64,000 bases of DNA from Sanguibacter antarcticus (GTDB taxonomy: Bacteria; Actinomycetota; Actinomycetes; Actinomycetales; Cellulomonadaceae), in assembly GCF_002564005.1 (NCBI RefSeq), contig NZ_PDJG01000001.1:2046001-2110000 (forward strand). Reading direction: 5' to 3'. Below the pieces are notes generated by a model, which had not been told where the DNA came from, searched no databases, and saw only the letters and a list, made by a program, of their open reading frames with translations. The first letter of the stretch is position 1. Each line of letters opens with the position of its first letter. This document shows, piece after piece, positions 63,933 to 64,000 of this stretch. A program made the translations under genes and the position numbers.

Positions 63933-64000
63933 GAGGGCACCTCCTTGTTAAGCGTCGATGTGGTACGACGTGTCGAATGTCAACTCCCAGATCCTGACAG

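Overview
This is a high-GC actinobacterial chromosome segment. The 36-37 residue RpmJ, zinc-type S14, the TTG-started rpoB, the tRNA-Trp/secE/nusG start of the ribosomal block and the absence of rpsD from the alpha operon all suit Actinomycetota. The accessory genes suit Micrococcales (Cellulomonas/Sanguibacter-like). The genus is an inference.

From about 46.8 kb down to 4.2 kb almost everything lies on the minus strand. In transcription order it runs: tRNA-Trp, secE, nusG, rplK, rplA; a four-gene ECF sigma / small beta-rich protein / subtilase / CHAT-TPR cassette; rplJ, rplL; rpoB, rpoC; rpsL, rpsG, fusA, tuf; the S10 operon (rpsJ to rpsQ); the spc operon (rplN to rplO); secY, adk, map; a large LuxR/STAND regulator; infA, rpmJ, rpsM, rpsK, rpoA, rplQ. 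This is most of the translation and transcription core. Strong hairpins and several near-consensus promoters divide it into units: before rpsL, rplJ, rpoB, rpsJ, infA and tRNA-Trp. Two non-housekeeping insertions interrupt it: the protease cassette between rplA and rplJ (38.0-43.8 kb) and the LuxR regulator between map and infA (7.8-10.5 kb).

The left flank (0-4.1 kb) holds the 3' end of a DUF5709 gene, truA, a polyphosphate-glucokinase-like ROK kinase and a large multi-spanning DUF6541-type membrane protein. The right flank (46.9-64 kb) is mixed-strand accessory sequence: an ABC exporter pair, a flavodoxin-like protein, an adenosine deaminase, a small protein coupled to a second large LuxR/STAND regulator and a family-5-like uracil-DNA glycosylase, a TerC-type membrane protein, an F420/NADP reductase-like protein, a MYG1-family protein, an AEC carrier, a DUF6318 lipoprotein/PKD-protein pair, an SF1 helicase with a degenerate NERD-like front end, threonine aldolase, and two small proteins.

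The strongest candidate for an under-described system is the 38.0-43.8 kb cassette. An ECF sigma factor, a 164-residue protein of unknown function, a cytosolic subtilase carrying seven hexapeptide repeats, and a TPR/CHAT (caspase-fold) protein form one co-directional unit. This suggests a regulated two-protease cascade, embedded between ribosomal protein genes.
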